Assembly: GCA_009663005.1 (NCBI GenBank)
Contig: CM018905.1
Location: forward strand, 14,932,403 to 14,947,402
DNA length: 15,000 bases
DNA from: Actinidia chinensis
Lineage: Eukaryota > Streptophyta > Magnoliopsida > Ericales > Actinidiaceae
Direction: 5' to 3'
The stretch's first letter is position 1; the number at the start of each line of letters is the position of its first letter. Below, piece after piece: positions 1-8,856 of this stretch. The notes beneath the pieces are model-generated. The model ran no database searches. It was not told where the DNA came from and saw nothing but the letters and a program-made list of their open reading frames with translations. A program made the position numbers and the translations under genes.

Positions 1-1170
1 ACACACGGGAACAACAATTCTTACGAGAAAAATTTATCCACGGCATAACTTCACCTTCAAAGTTAGACGCACTCTTGTTTGTGGAAGTCTTATTCAGTTA
101 TCATTTCTTTTTGTTTAGTTTTCCCGTGTATTCTATTCCTTTTAAGTTGTTCTGTTACTACTTATTTTTGTACTTATAGCCATATTATTTTATATGATGT
201 TCTTTTTTGCCAAAAAGAGGTCACTGTTAAGTCACCAATTATCCTAAAAGCTTAAGTTAGTAGGAAATGGGTTTAACAACATATATCAAGCATCCAACAC
301 CCTTACTCGTGTGCAACCCTCATGTGCACCCCCATCTTGCATGTAGAAATGTAAACATTCAGACATCGAGCGAAACTGAACTCAAAGGGAAGAAACAAAA
401 TGCAAATGACAAAAAAAGTCAAAACGTAAGGACTTAAACCCAAGGCCTCTCAAAAACCAAAACTCTAACATCATGCATCATTAATTATCTCAGAACTTAA
501 GCTATTAGGAGAAAGACCCAATAACATATATCAAGCTATACAACAATCATACTAACTCCATTTGCAAGAGCTCTACTATCAACCTTATCTTGTCTATTAT
601 CATCGCTACCACGTGGCTCCAATCAAAACTATCTAGCTTGTTGGTAAGGTCAACCCAATGCACTAGGGTTTTGTATGTGCAAATTAGTTTCCTTTTGTTG
701 AGGTATTTACATGATCATGTCCTTTTTGAGATATGTTTGTTTTATTTCTTCCGTGTTTTTGGAATGGATACATCTTTTTGTATAATTTTTGCTTTCAATA
801 AGATTTCATCGTTGTTGTCAAAAAGGATACACAGGGTAAATAAGTAAAGTATCTATTAGCAGCCATTTAAAAAAAATTACACCAACAGCCCTTGTAATTT
901 GCTGAAAATAAAACATACATCCCATGGTATCAGAAATTGCACTATATGCAACACTTTGAACATGCAGTTAGGAGATATAACAATATTTGGTGGTGTCAGG
1001 TAAACAAATTTTGTAATATCTTAAAATGTTTATGGTTTTCGCATTAAAAGATGATTCAGCAAAGTAAGGGAAAGATTGATGCAACACTTCATTTGTGCCA
1101 CTCACACACTGTCAAATAAAGTCTACTAGCAGAGATCAGAGTGTAAGAGATTTACTAACGAAATGTGGAA
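1..1170. other. AT-rich gene-free stretch
   Basis: Apart from the diverged direct repeat (235-536) I see nothing functional. The open frame at 590-847 plus (85 codons) is rich in Phe, Leu and Ile, has no recognisable domain, and has the composition of random AT-rich DNA. Confidence 0.5.
235..536. repeat. Diverged direct repeat pair, possible dispersed element
   Basis: A segment at 235-291 (CAATTATCCTAAAAGCTTAA ... ATATATCAAGC) is repeated in diverged form at 482-536 (TAATTATCTCAGAACTTAAG ... ATATATCAAGC). Between them, at 430-440 on the minus strand, is GGTTTAAGTCC, close to a tRNA-type box B. This resembles a common, poorly classified plant repeat, perhaps SINE-related or a remnant of an LTR. 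Class is uncertain. Confidence 0.45.
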
Positions 1171-1173
1171 ATG

Positions 1174-1262
1174 TTATATATATACATATATATATGTATG
1201 TATACATGTATATACGTGTATATATATATATATGCACACACTTATATATTTGTATATATATT
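1174..1262. repeat. (TA)n/(TATG)n microsatellite
   Basis: The run is almost pure alternating T/A and purine/pyrimidine with TATGTA and TATACA variants. The short Tyr/Ile-rich open frames across 1095-1439 are artefacts of it. Confidence 0.9.
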
Positions 1263-1914
1263 ATCGACAAATCACAGGGTGATCAGTGGATACTCGCATC
1301 CAATGGCATCATTCTCCAACCAACAGTGTACCTGTTCCAAAAAAAGAAAAAAGAAAAACAAGTACATGCACCACAGGACTGGATTATAAAAGTAGGTGCA
1401 AGGAGCTCATGTACCAGAAAAAGAAAAAATGCAAGGTGATCCCCCTACATGCTGAAAGTCGTTCCTTCTCGTTCTTTTTTTTGGGGAGGGTTACAAAAAA
1501 GTTCAAAACAGTTGTTCACTTTTCAAGTCTAATATCCTCAGCTACACAGAAATAGTATTCTCAGGATGTATAACTAAATAGATATTCTGGGGACCAAAAA
1601 TCATTGCCTTCGTCAAGACTTAGTTGCATGACGCGGGGCGGGGGGGCGGGAAGCGAGATTATAGAAGCTCATAGTTTGGGTAGCGCCGCGAGAGCATGTA
1701 TGAAAAATTTATAAAATATCATATCTACTATCAAGAGGAAAAAAATCAACTTTATGTCCCACTTGCCGCAAACAAAACCTAATCAATGGGTGGGAAGACC
1801 ATTTATTTTTTGTTTTAATCATTTTTTGATGATTGGGGGGTCCAAATGTATAATTAAGAAACTTTGTAAGTTAAAATGAAAAACACTTATAAAGGTGAAG
1901 GAGTTGAAGCGTAA
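1263..1914. other. Gene-free stretch with G-quadruplex motif
   Basis: The stretch is unremarkable AT-rich DNA except for a run of G at 1635-1650 (GGGGCGGGGGGGCGGG), which fits a G-quadruplex pattern with one-base loops. No coding or RNA gene was recognised. Confidence 0.5.
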
Positions 1915-2317
1915 TTAAGGGTTTAAAAAAACCCAAATCAAGCGACGTCACTTCACTTTTCTCTCTCGACTCTCTCTCTCTCGCAACGACGCAAGTCACA
2001 ACAACACCAGCCACCATTGCCGCGACGCCAGCCACCACCAACCACAACAAATCCCTCTTTCTGCGTTCACGGACCATCGGAGACCCGGAGGCCAGACCCA
2101 GATCTGAAGCTTGAAGACCCAAGCGATCAAAATCCCAGATCTGAAGCATGAGAGTACGGACCGTCGCAACAGGTACGCTTCCATCACTGTTGGGAACGAA
2201 TCTCTAACCAGATGGGCACGTTTCCGTCGCGCTTCTGAGGAAGAAGTGCCAATTCGCGGTTCGTGGGGGGATCCGCCACCCCCATGCGCGATTCCTGCAA
2301 CTAAGGTCAAGATATAG
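1915..2317 (+). other. GC-rich block with CT-rich leader, possible captured gene start
   Basis: This block stands out in base composition from the surrounding AT-rich DNA. Its order recalls a plant gene start: TATAAAGG upstream (about 1890), a CT-rich run (1960-1983), then GC-rich sequence with coding-like texture. CCCAGATCTGAAGC-type sequence occurs twice (about 2097 and 2134). Frames on both strands (1871-2149 and 1996-2310 minus, 2111-2317 plus) are open but show no domain I recognise, and they overlap each other. It may be a captured 5' end of a gene or part of a transposon. No function is proposed. Confidence 0.35.
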
Positions 2318-4310
2318 GATTATACTTACGAACTTCTCCAAAATACCCATTCTTGAGACATGGTCAAATACTTCTACAACTATATGTGTTTATGTTCAAA
2401 TATGAAATATTAACCTCATGTCGAAGCAAGAGCAAAAGTAGGGCCCTAATTATCCATAAATTTTCGAAGGCTATCATCTCACAATTAAGGTGGTAGAGAA
2501 CCAACCAAACGAAAACTTTTATTAAAATTAAAAGGATTACGAAATATAGCAAAGTGGGAAAAGTGCTTCATTACTAAAAGAGCATATCACTTAATTAACC
2601 AATCATAAGCTACCCAAACCCAACAAAGAAAGTTGGCAAGCTACCAACCAGTAACCCCCACCCCACCAAAAAAAAATTGTGCATCTCGCCTAACAATACA
2701 TATGTATGAGTTACACATCAAGGCTTCAAATACAATCAAAAGAAATAATAAACAGACCAAAGAACACCACCAGACTGACCCCATCTTCTTGATAAATGGC
2801 ATCATAACTAAACTTTAAATGGCGCAAATGCTTCATGTCAGGTCAAAATTCATAATGACAATGAATCCCATTGAACAACCTTCTAAAAAATTCTACAGAC
2901 ATCCATGTCCCCTAGCAGTTGATTTTACTATCTTCTACATCAAATGTCAATGACACCAAAGCATTGGCTGCATACATACTTCTATTTTACATGACTTCTA
3001 AATTTGTTTTTTGTCAGAAACCGGCATGTTTAGTTCGATTAAGGAAAGTAGTCAAGATAGTATGGCAATTCACAAGACTCTAATTTTATGCATAGAATGC
3101 CCTACGTTAGTTTGTCAATATTATTTTAACCAAAAAATAAAATATCAAATAATATTCAAGAAATAAGATATCTAACCGAGCCTTGTGCTCTTGGACATGA
3201 GAAATTGAAGAATCCGGCACTAAGAAACACCCGCACCCAATACGGTACCCAAGTCTATGTAACGTCAACACCACTTTCATAGTTTGATATCTTTAATATG
3301 GCTGATAAGATTTTACTGAGAAGAGGATATTTGTCTTGTCCAGGTACACACATCTTTCATTGCTAGGGTGGATTCAAGCTCCTTTCCCACATAACAGCTC
3401 TCACCTATTGCCATCAAACCAAAGTTTGTTTATTGTGCAAGAATAGTGCGACAATGAAAAGGGAAAAAAATAACACTATAAGGTATAATACATGCGATAG
3501 AATTGCTGATAACATAAGAATAACAGAGCCATAATAAATAACTATAGTAAATTAAAGCTGGGGGCATTTGCTTATAAACACAATACACAAGAAATGTAGC
3601 TCATAACAAATGAAGCACCTCCCATAGAACATCTCTTTCATCATACAATCAACAAAGCAATGGTTGACTGAAGGAACGTTTCTGTTTATGACAGTCGAAG
3701 TTAGTTCATTAGCTTTTGATTTATAACTAGTCACAAACCAAGCTTATCAAAACTTACTTTAAAACCTTGGCATCCCTCTATTCAACATTTGTTACCTCTA
3801 ATAATTAGTAAAAACAAAATATAAGTATTTTAGTAATAACAAAATAATGGAAACAGGGAGGGGGAGGGGGGGACGAGGGGATGAGGGAAAGAAGAAAGCA
3901 TCCAAAAAAGTTTACGATGTATGTATCCAGAAGTTAAAAACAGGCAATCACTTTAAGGGTTAAATCACCCCTTCTAATGCTGATCATATTTCCTCTCCCC
4001 TCAGGCAAATAAGCTAGATTATGACCAACAACTATTAGGATTACCATGGTCAAACAAAGGTAGCCCACCAACTTTTCTTTGGTCTCATCTCGGTATCTCA
4101 GAGATTACACCAAGCATCCAAGGCTCGAGTATAAACACCTACAGCAAAGGTACAGTAACAGAAGGTAAAGCGTATAAGCCCAGTCACCATTAATAAATAG
4201 AAGGTTTCCAATATCAAAAGTGTCTGCACTCAAAATCTCCGCAAAAAGAGGCAAAAAAATACTTCGAAATTAGAGAACTCACATCGAATGACTTATAAAT
4301 TCCAGAAAAG
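2318..4310. other. AT-rich gene-free stretch
   Basis: No gene or RNA was recognised. Short frames at 2364-2552 and 3552-3734 (minus) and 2633-2818 (plus) lack any family signal. At about 3222-3257 there is CACCCGCACCC followed by GGTACCC, resembling the inverse of the subterminal motifs of the hAT-type element at 9014, so an old related fragment is possible. A purine-rich G-tract is listed separately. Confidence 0.5.
3856..3887 (+). repeat. G-quadruplex-type purine tract
   Basis: GGGAGGGGGAGGGGGGGACG, then AGGGGATGAGGG, has at least five G-tracts of three or more with short loops, in otherwise AT-rich DNA. Structure is predicted from the pattern only. Confidence 0.75.
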
Positions 4311-4466
4311 TCACCATAAGTCTAACAAGGTCAGAAGGTCGAGATGCATTAGATCATTAGTAGCAGCAATTAGCGCCCTTACAGTTGCTAACATCATGTT
4401 GATATCAGCATACAGCTGTTGACACAGCACCTCAACGATATCTTGCATCCGAATTCTTTGATGCAT
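4311..4466 (-). other. 51-codon open frame, unidentified
   Basis: A minus-strand frame opens at the ATG at 4466 and stops at TGA (4311-4313). It begins MHQRIRMQDIVEVLCQQLYA and has a balanced amino-acid make-up unlike the other short frames. A DIVEV...AD..M..ML pattern faintly recalls ECA3 (GDIVEVSVGCKIPADMRMIEML), and the position and strand would suit the next ECA3 exon. But the splice sites are not convincing and the spacing differs. I cannot assign it; it may be chance. Confidence 0.2.
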
Positions 4467-5590
4467 TCTCTATACGCAAGTAACCTTGCAAAGAAGAGCG
4501 AGCTTAGAGAAGAAAAATCAGATGCGAAGTAGAGTCCAACATCATCAGTCCTCACGTCACTGTGCTTATAGGAGGTCAGATTTAAATACCATCAGCTCAA
4601 CCCATATAACAAACCCACTAACTAATTAAAAAATAAATAAAATGCAACCAGCAAACCTAATAAAAAGCAGCCTTTGTGTTCTCTCATTGAATCTACAACC
4701 TACTATCTGTAAGATCATAGCACAATACAGAATTAGACACGCATCCACCCTATCTCTATTTCACTGGAGATAAGATATAGATATTAAGAATTCAATTTAC
4801 GTTCTTGATCACTATGAGAGCCCGCCCTGGCTTCCTACTGAACCTTTGCGCAAAAGCTCATGGATAAGTTCTTGATTAGTAGTAAAAGAATAAACAATCC
4901 ACAAAAACCTGATAAAGTGTAGATGAAGAGCTCAACAAGCAACAAGGGTATGTATAATAGTAAACATTGTATCCCACATATTCTTAGTGTCTTCCTATCT
5001 TAACAACTAACCAACCAGACATGCATCCTACATAACTAAAAAAGGGGAAGGAATGACTCCAACAAGCCCCCATACAAATAAGTGAGAGAACAATGAGAGA
5101 GATTCCACACCAATTTTCAGCACCTACATCTAAGACTCTCTTCTAACTTTGGGTGATCATGTAATGTAACTTAATAGAACCACAAAAAAAGAAACTTGAC
5201 AAGCACCATGATCGCCCAATAGGGTACATAAAGAAGTTATTTAGATCCAATTTAGCTTCATCTGTAAAGAAAAATCACGTTCATTCAACTTTGATTCAAG
5301 GACCACGAATGGAGCAGATAGATTCAAACATCATCATGGTATAATTAAAATTCACATTAAGTTACCCTTTCATTCAGCCGGATAGATGCAATATCGCGTT
5401 GGTAAGCACATAACTCCTACAACAAAAGTGAAAATGTGAAAAAAAAAAAATGAGCTGCATTTAAAAAACTAAACATTAATCTTTTGGGAGAAAAAATAAT
5501 ACAGGAATAGAACATTTGTTATTCTGGAGAGAGAGAGAGAGAAGAGGAAAGAGTAGCAACCTATATATTGATGAGAGATTATGGGGGGGG
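4467..5590. other. AT-rich gene-free stretch
   Basis: Nothing recognisable except a short GA microsatellite (about 5528-5544) and a run of G at 5583-5591. The minus frame at 5469-5660 is Lys/Thr-rich low-complexity sequence. Confidence 0.5.
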
Positions 5591-5775
5591 GATGTTTTGG
5601 TAACGTTTGTTTTTCTGTTTTTTGTGTGTTTGTTTTACTTTTTGTTTTGGTTTTGTTCAATTTTTTTGTAAAACAAAACTAAAGCAGGTTTGTGTGTTTA
5701 CTTTTTTTAAAATTATTTAAAAACAAAAATATGTTTTGTTTCATTCACCTTTACTTTTAAACTATTTTAAAAAAA

Positions 5776-6066
5776 GGTGTGTGGTGGAGGCGGTAGGGGA
5801 GGAGGAGGGTGAGAGGTGGGTGGAGGTGGAGGTGGAGGTGGTGGAGGATGTGTGATGGAGGGTGGGCGGAAGAGGAGGTGGCGGTGGTGGTGGAGTGTGA
5901 AATGTGTGGAGGAAGGTAGTGATGGGAGGAGGAGGAGGTCAGTGGCGGCGGTGTGTGATGGTGGAGGAGGTGGTGGTGGAGGTGTGCGGCGGTGGCGAGG
6001 AGGAGGAGGTGGAGGTGTGGTGTTTGAAGGGAACCGCCAGGCTGTACGGTGTGTAGCGGTGAGTTG
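5776..6066 (+). repeat. G-rich GGAGGT minisatellite, strand-asymmetric
   Basis: The plus strand is almost devoid of C and is built of GGTGGA, GGAGGA and GGTGGT units. Frames across it are poly-glycine on the plus strand or His/Pro/Ser-rich on the minus strand (172 codons, 5757-6275), both artefacts of composition. Many G-tracts of two or more could form quadruplexes or R-loops. It is the cargo of the surrounding inverted-repeat element. Confidence 0.85.
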
Positions 6067-6294
6067 ATGTTTTGTTGGTGGATTGACGGCAAAAAAGAAG
6101 GCTGTGAGGATATTTTGTGGTTTGGCTTTTCTTGTGTGTCTTCGTCTTTTTTTTCGGCGATGTTTAGTCTGCTTCGTTTGGCTGTTTTGATTTCTGTTTG
6201 TTTCGGTAGGAGGATAGGAGATAGAGGTTGAAAAAACTTGATAAAAAATTGTAATAAAATTTTGTCACAAAACAAAATACAACTTTTTTCTTAT

Positions 6295-6322
6295 TTTTCA
6301 CTATTTTCAAAAATAGTGAAAA
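6295..6322. repeat. Perfect 13-bp-stem hairpin
   Basis: TTTTCACTATTTT, two bases, then AAAATAGTGAAAA form a perfect inverted repeat with a 2-nt loop, close to the right side of the inverted-repeat element. It is probably a subterminal structure of that element. A much looser counterpart (AAACTATTTTAAA) lies near its left side at about 5758. Confidence 0.85.
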
Positions 6323-6446
6323 CTGTTTAGGACCTTGGTTTTCATTTTATTTTTTGGCAAGACAACCAAGTTTTCTTCTGTTGCCATAATAAGTTAAACA
6401 AACAAAAAACAGAAAAAAACAAAAATTAAAAACAGTTACCAACATC

Positions 6447-6968
6447 AACCAATGAGTTCTCCTATATGCTAGTTAATTTACACATCTTAATATATTCTAG
6501 AACTTACATACAACTTACAATAGAAAGTAGCAATATACCATCTCCAATTTTATCCTACCAGGTATGCACATCCAGCAAAGAAAGGGAATAGGTCAGTGGG
6601 CCCAGGACCCACATGTCAATAAAAATTCTTAGCTTCAAAAAATAGCAGGATTTCTGCAGATTTCCAAGTCCATATTTTATAAAGCATATATGTATATGTA
6701 ATGTAAATACGATTCATATTCCCATAAAAAACAAATTGTACCACAAGAAAGCATAAATGTTACAATAAGCATAAAAAATGACTATTTAATATTAAGCGTC
6801 AACTAAGCATACAGTTTGAATGCAGTACTGCAAAAGGAAAATCAGAAAAGTAAAAAAAAAGTAACAAGAAACATGTGTTGAAGAAAAGGAAATACTGAAA
6901 AGAGTAGCTACTCAACAAATCTATTCACTATTTATGTGATATCTCAATATTAGATCTCAGAAACTTAC
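6447..6968. other. Presumed ECA3-relic intron or flank, no feature
   Basis: AT-rich DNA following the clean ECA3 exon donor. I searched on the minus strand for the next expected segment (ELRAYQADIATVLRNG...) and did not find it. Confidence 0.5.
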
Positions 6969-7040
6969 TTCTAGAGCTTTTTCAGCATTCATTTCTGTAA
7001 TTACTCCTGCTGCATTAGCAGCCAATATCATTAGGATAAC
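6969..7040 (-). pseudogene. ECA3-like: ECA3-like exon VILMILAANAA...NAEKALE, clean splice sites
   Basis: This 72-bp exon is flanked by an acceptor TTACAG (AG at 7042-7041) and a perfect donor GTAAGT (6968-6963). It encodes 24 residues: VILMILAANAAG, then VITEMNAEKALE. Plant ECA3 proteins have VILMILAANAAVGVITETNAEKALE at this point, at the cytosolic end of the second membrane helix. Two differences are visible: one valine codon is lost in frame, and T is changed to M. It is the best-preserved piece of the ECA3 relic and fixes the family assignment. No convincing following exon (ELRAYQADIATVL...) was found downstream. Its acceptor is only about 80 bp from the stop codon of the INO80 subunit B relic. 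Confidence 0.8.
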
Positions 7041-7118
7041 CTGTAACGTACCATGGGTTACTGTAAGAATAAAACATTGCCATGATAGAGGAGGATATAG
7101 GCAAAGACCATAGTAAAA

Positions 7119-7257
7119 TTAGCTGCTAGGTTCAGCCGTCTTTCCATGAATAACCTTGTTGCACTAGAGACAACAAAGAGGAAGCTTCGACTTAAATCTC
7201 GATACTTGTATGGGTTGGTACAAGATGGGCCAGCACATGTCCCCTCTCGGAGGAGAA
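7119..7257 (-). pseudogene. INO80B-like: INO80B relic, zf-HIT exon
   Basis: After acceptor TATTTTCAG (AG at 7259-7258) the frames read SPPR, REGTCAGPSCTNPYKYRD, then KSKLPLCCL, TAG, CNKVIHGKTAEPSS and TAA. The family has YPPPREKCAGPSCTNPYKYRDSKSKLPLCSLQCYKAI. The zinc-ligand cysteines CxxxxC and CxxxC positions are still present at DNA level. Frameshifts near 7250 and 7195 and the TAG at 7164-7166 (probably CAG to TAG, replacing the Q of SLQC) destroy the finger. TAA at 7119-7121 is probably the original stop. Confidence 0.85.
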
Positions 7258-7439
7258 CTGAAAATATAGATAAAATCGTCAAAAACCACTAGCAGAACTA
7301 GCATCCCAGCATTTTGTGTCCATTGGTTTGGTGTGTCAATAATTTCATGAAAACAAACACTAGACAGTACCAACAAACAAACCCATAATTGAAAAAATAA
7401 AGGGTAAAAACAGAAGAAAGAAAAAAGAAAAGAGGAAAC

Positions 7440-7581
7440 CTTCCCTTCTAGCTTTGGGGTCAAAAATAATAGAAGCAACCCATTTCCTTTGAGAATGTTA
7501 ACCAACTGGTCCCCAACAGGGTCCATGACCCATCTACTGGTGTGTTTGATGGAGCCCAGTGCATTTCGCATGGGCCTTCTC
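7440..7581 (-). pseudogene. INO80B-like: INO80B relic, NTVRWVMGPTG exon
   Basis: The piece reads EKAHA, then NALGSIKHTSRWVMDPVGDQ, TFSKEMG and IFDPKA in three or more frames. The family has QEKAANAMVLASNTVRWVMGPTGTVVTFPNEMGLPSIFDPKP. One-base changes near 7565, 7499 and 7468 account for the frame jumps. It ends at donor GTTTCC (7439). The expected acceptor CAG before GAGAAG reads CAC here, so the splice acceptor may also be lost; the 5' boundary is set from the alignment. Confidence 0.75.
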
Positions 7582-7674
7582 GTGCATGATACAATAATGA
7601 TAACACAATTAAAGACTAACTTCATAGTTCACAACGAACATCGCAAGAAGAGAAATAACTGCAATTCAGAATAC

Positions 7675-7736
7675 CTATTCTAATTCCTCTCGCTTTTTCC
7701 GATTGGAATCTTGAGTATTTTCCTATAAGCCTCAAC
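7675..7736 (-). pseudogene. INO80B-like: INO80B relic, EAIRKIL exon
   Basis: After acceptor TTGTCCAG (AG at 7738-7737) the sequence reads VEAYRKILK, then in a shifted frame DSNRKKREELE and TAG, directly before donor GTATTC (7674). The family segment is AEAIRKILGQDSSRKKREDKIKK. A small deletion near 7711 breaks the frame, and the TAG at 7675-7677 replaces a coding codon. Confidence 0.8.
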
Positions 7737-7829
7737 CTGGACAAATCCTCAAAAATGTTCATTTCCCTTTCAGAGGATTTGAAATATGTACAAGACACAG
7801 AAAAAATACAGCACACATAAAACGTAAAC

Positions 7830-7927
7830 CTCTGATTCCCGGGCTGCCTTCTTAACTTGCATTCTATGCCTTTGAGCAGTCTCAGCTTTCTTCAGTTGTT
7901 CCACTTCCGACAGCTTTTCCTTTTGCT
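7830..7927 (-). pseudogene. INO80B-like: INO80B relic, PAPA-1 exon
   Basis: A 98-bp exon with acceptor CACCAG (AG at 7929-7928) and donor GTTTAC (7829). Joined to the previous exon in phase 1, it reads KQKEKLSEVEQLKKAETAQR followed by HRMQVKKAARESE. The family has KQKEKLSEVEQQLKKAEAAQ, RRRMQVEKAARESE. This is the predicted helical, charged PAPA-1 region. It has no internal lesion, and the phase agrees on both sides. Confidence 0.9.
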
Positions 7928-8040
7928 CTGGTGGGCAACCAGCAACAAATTTGATGTATTTAACAAACAAAGATACTCTTACAAAACAACTACAAATGTA
8001 AGAAATAAAATAGAAAATAACAAATACAATAGATACTAAC

Positions 8041-8699
8041 TTCGAGAAGAGGCAGGCGGTAATCCATTGGGGAACTCAACCACATTGGGGAACTCAACCA
8101 CATTGGCACTAGTTGCAGAGGCATCTTTGCTAAACAAAAGAGCCCGCTGTCGAGTTGTGAGAGACGAATCCCTCTTACTTTCAATTGATGAATCAACAGA
8201 TTCCTTCATTAGCTTCTTCTTTTTCTTGCCTTCAGGCTAACCAGCAGACACCAGTTCTTCTTCCTCCTCATAATTTGCATCCTCAGATCCTCTTTCTGAT
8301 ATGGATTTCTTCTTACTGTCTTGGGTTGACCTTGGAGAAACAAAATCTTCCAAAATCTCATCAGGTTTAGAATTCTTACTATCACTATAAATTCGTTTTT
8401 GTTTCTTGCTTGATTCTTCCTCCAAATCTTTAGCTCCTGCAGCAGTTTTAGAAATTTTCAGTTTCTCGGTATCTGATCTCATCTTCATCAAATGCCACAT
8501 CCAGTAAAGGCCCTCTTCGGCACCCTCTTGCTTTTACGAACTGGCTCAGAATTCGGACCTTGGTTTCCAGATGCATTCTTTCCAGGCCCCTTCTCCATTG
8601 AAGAATCCTCCTTCCCACAACTAGAACTGCTAGAAAAAATTCTTCCAAGGAACTCCTCCGAAAAGATATCTAGAGGAAAATGATCATCATTGAATTTTC
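8041..8699 (-). pseudogene. INO80B-like: INO80B relic, first visible exon
   Basis: The piece follows an acceptor TAATTTCAG (AG at 8701-8700). It reads NDDH, then GKEDSSMEKGPGKNASGNQ, SEPVRKSKRVPKR, and in shifted frames PLLDVAFDEDEIRYR, EKLKISKT, SPRS, then EEEELVSAG. A TAG at 8237-8239 stands where the family has a coding residue. The frame then continues PEGKKKKKLMKESVDSS, TTRQRAL, and VVEFPNGLPPASSR. The family equivalents are GKEDSSRGK, EPVRKSKRVPKRR, DEIRYLEKLK, EEEELVSDGE, TTRQRALQ and IEFPNGLPPAPPRK. The exon ends after CGAA at 8041 with donor GTTAGT. An 18-bp tandem duplication lies near its 3' end. Confidence 0.85.
8065..8100 (-). repeat. 18-bp in-frame tandem duplication in the INO80B relic
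   Basis: The unit CATTGGGGAACTCAACCA (plus strand) occurs twice in tandem at 8065-8082 and 8083-8100, followed by the start of a third (CATTGG). It doubles the family's single EFPN motif to VVEFPNVVEFPNG. Both copies are identical, so the event is recent compared with the other decay, or arose by local slippage. Confidence 0.95.
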
Positions 8700-8776
8700 C
8701 TGAAATTATGTAAAGATTCCAAAAGTGAAAAAAGGGAGTCAAGATGCCAAAAAAAGTATCTAGCGTGCCACTACTT

Positions 8777-8856
8777 TTGCTATGTCATACACAAAAATAT
8801 AAAAGTGGCAATGCTATTGCTATGTCATACACAAAAATATAAAAGTTGCAATTCAG
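8777..8856. repeat. 40-bp tandem duplication
   Basis: Two near-identical 40-bp units (8777-8816 and 8817-8856) begin TTGCTATGTCATACACAAAA. They differ at only a few positions near the end. They lie just upstream of the first visible exon of the INO80B relic. Confidence 0.95.

Larger units (their letters stand above)
5599..6440. mobile_element. Terminal-inverted-repeat element with G-rich interior
   Basis: The left end GGTAACGTTTGTTTTTCTGT and the right end, read inverted as GGTAACTGTTTTTAATTTTT and then a second TGTTTTTTTCTGTTTTTTG run, are long imperfect inverted repeats of T-rich character. Similarity extends a little outward (GATGTTTT at 5591 against AACATC at 6441). No clear target duplication was found. 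GGTAACG ends with T/G-rich subterminal runs resemble plant hAT-type MITEs, but this is a tentative class. No transposase is encoded. Confidence 0.6.
7119..8699 (-). pseudogene. INO80B-like: INO80 complex subunit B (PAPA-1/zf-HIT) relic, 5'-truncated, non-processed
   Basis: Plant INO80 subunit B proteins belong to the nuclear INO80 chromatin-remodelling complex; they have a basic KSKRVPKR patch, an acidic middle, a PAPA-1 region and a C-terminal zf-HIT zinc finger. All of these can be read here in order across five pieces: 8041-8699, 7830-7927, 7675-7736, 7440-7581 and 7119-7257. Introns sit between the pieces with GT/AG ends at most junctions, so this is a copy of genomic DNA, not of mRNA. 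The N-terminal half of the family protein is missing. In-frame stops occur at 8237-8239, 7675-7677 and 7164-7166. Frameshifts are inferred near 8686, 8511, 8467, 7711, 7565, 7499, 7468, 7250 and 7195. The likely natural stop is TAA at 7119-7121. It lies inside the presumed ECA3 intron, same strand. Confidence 0.85.

Noticed and set aside
1095..1555. Overlapping short open frames around the TA microsatellite
   Set aside because: They consist of Tyr/Ile repeats followed by lysine-rich low-complexity sequence. They are artefacts of simple repeats.
5757..6275. Longest open frame in the window (172 codons, minus strand)
   Set aside because: It is the complement of the G-rich minisatellite. The His/Pro/Ser/Leu composition follows from GGAGGT repeats, and there is no domain.
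6541..6620. Possible next ECA3 exon (ELRAYQADIATVL...PGDIVEV)
   Set aside because: No frame on the minus strand gives the expected motif, and splice sites are not consistent.
7164..7625. 153-codon minus-strand frame as a single gene
   Set aside because: It runs through an INO80B relic exon, an intron and part of the zf-HIT exon in mixed frames. It is accidental read-through and not an intact protein.
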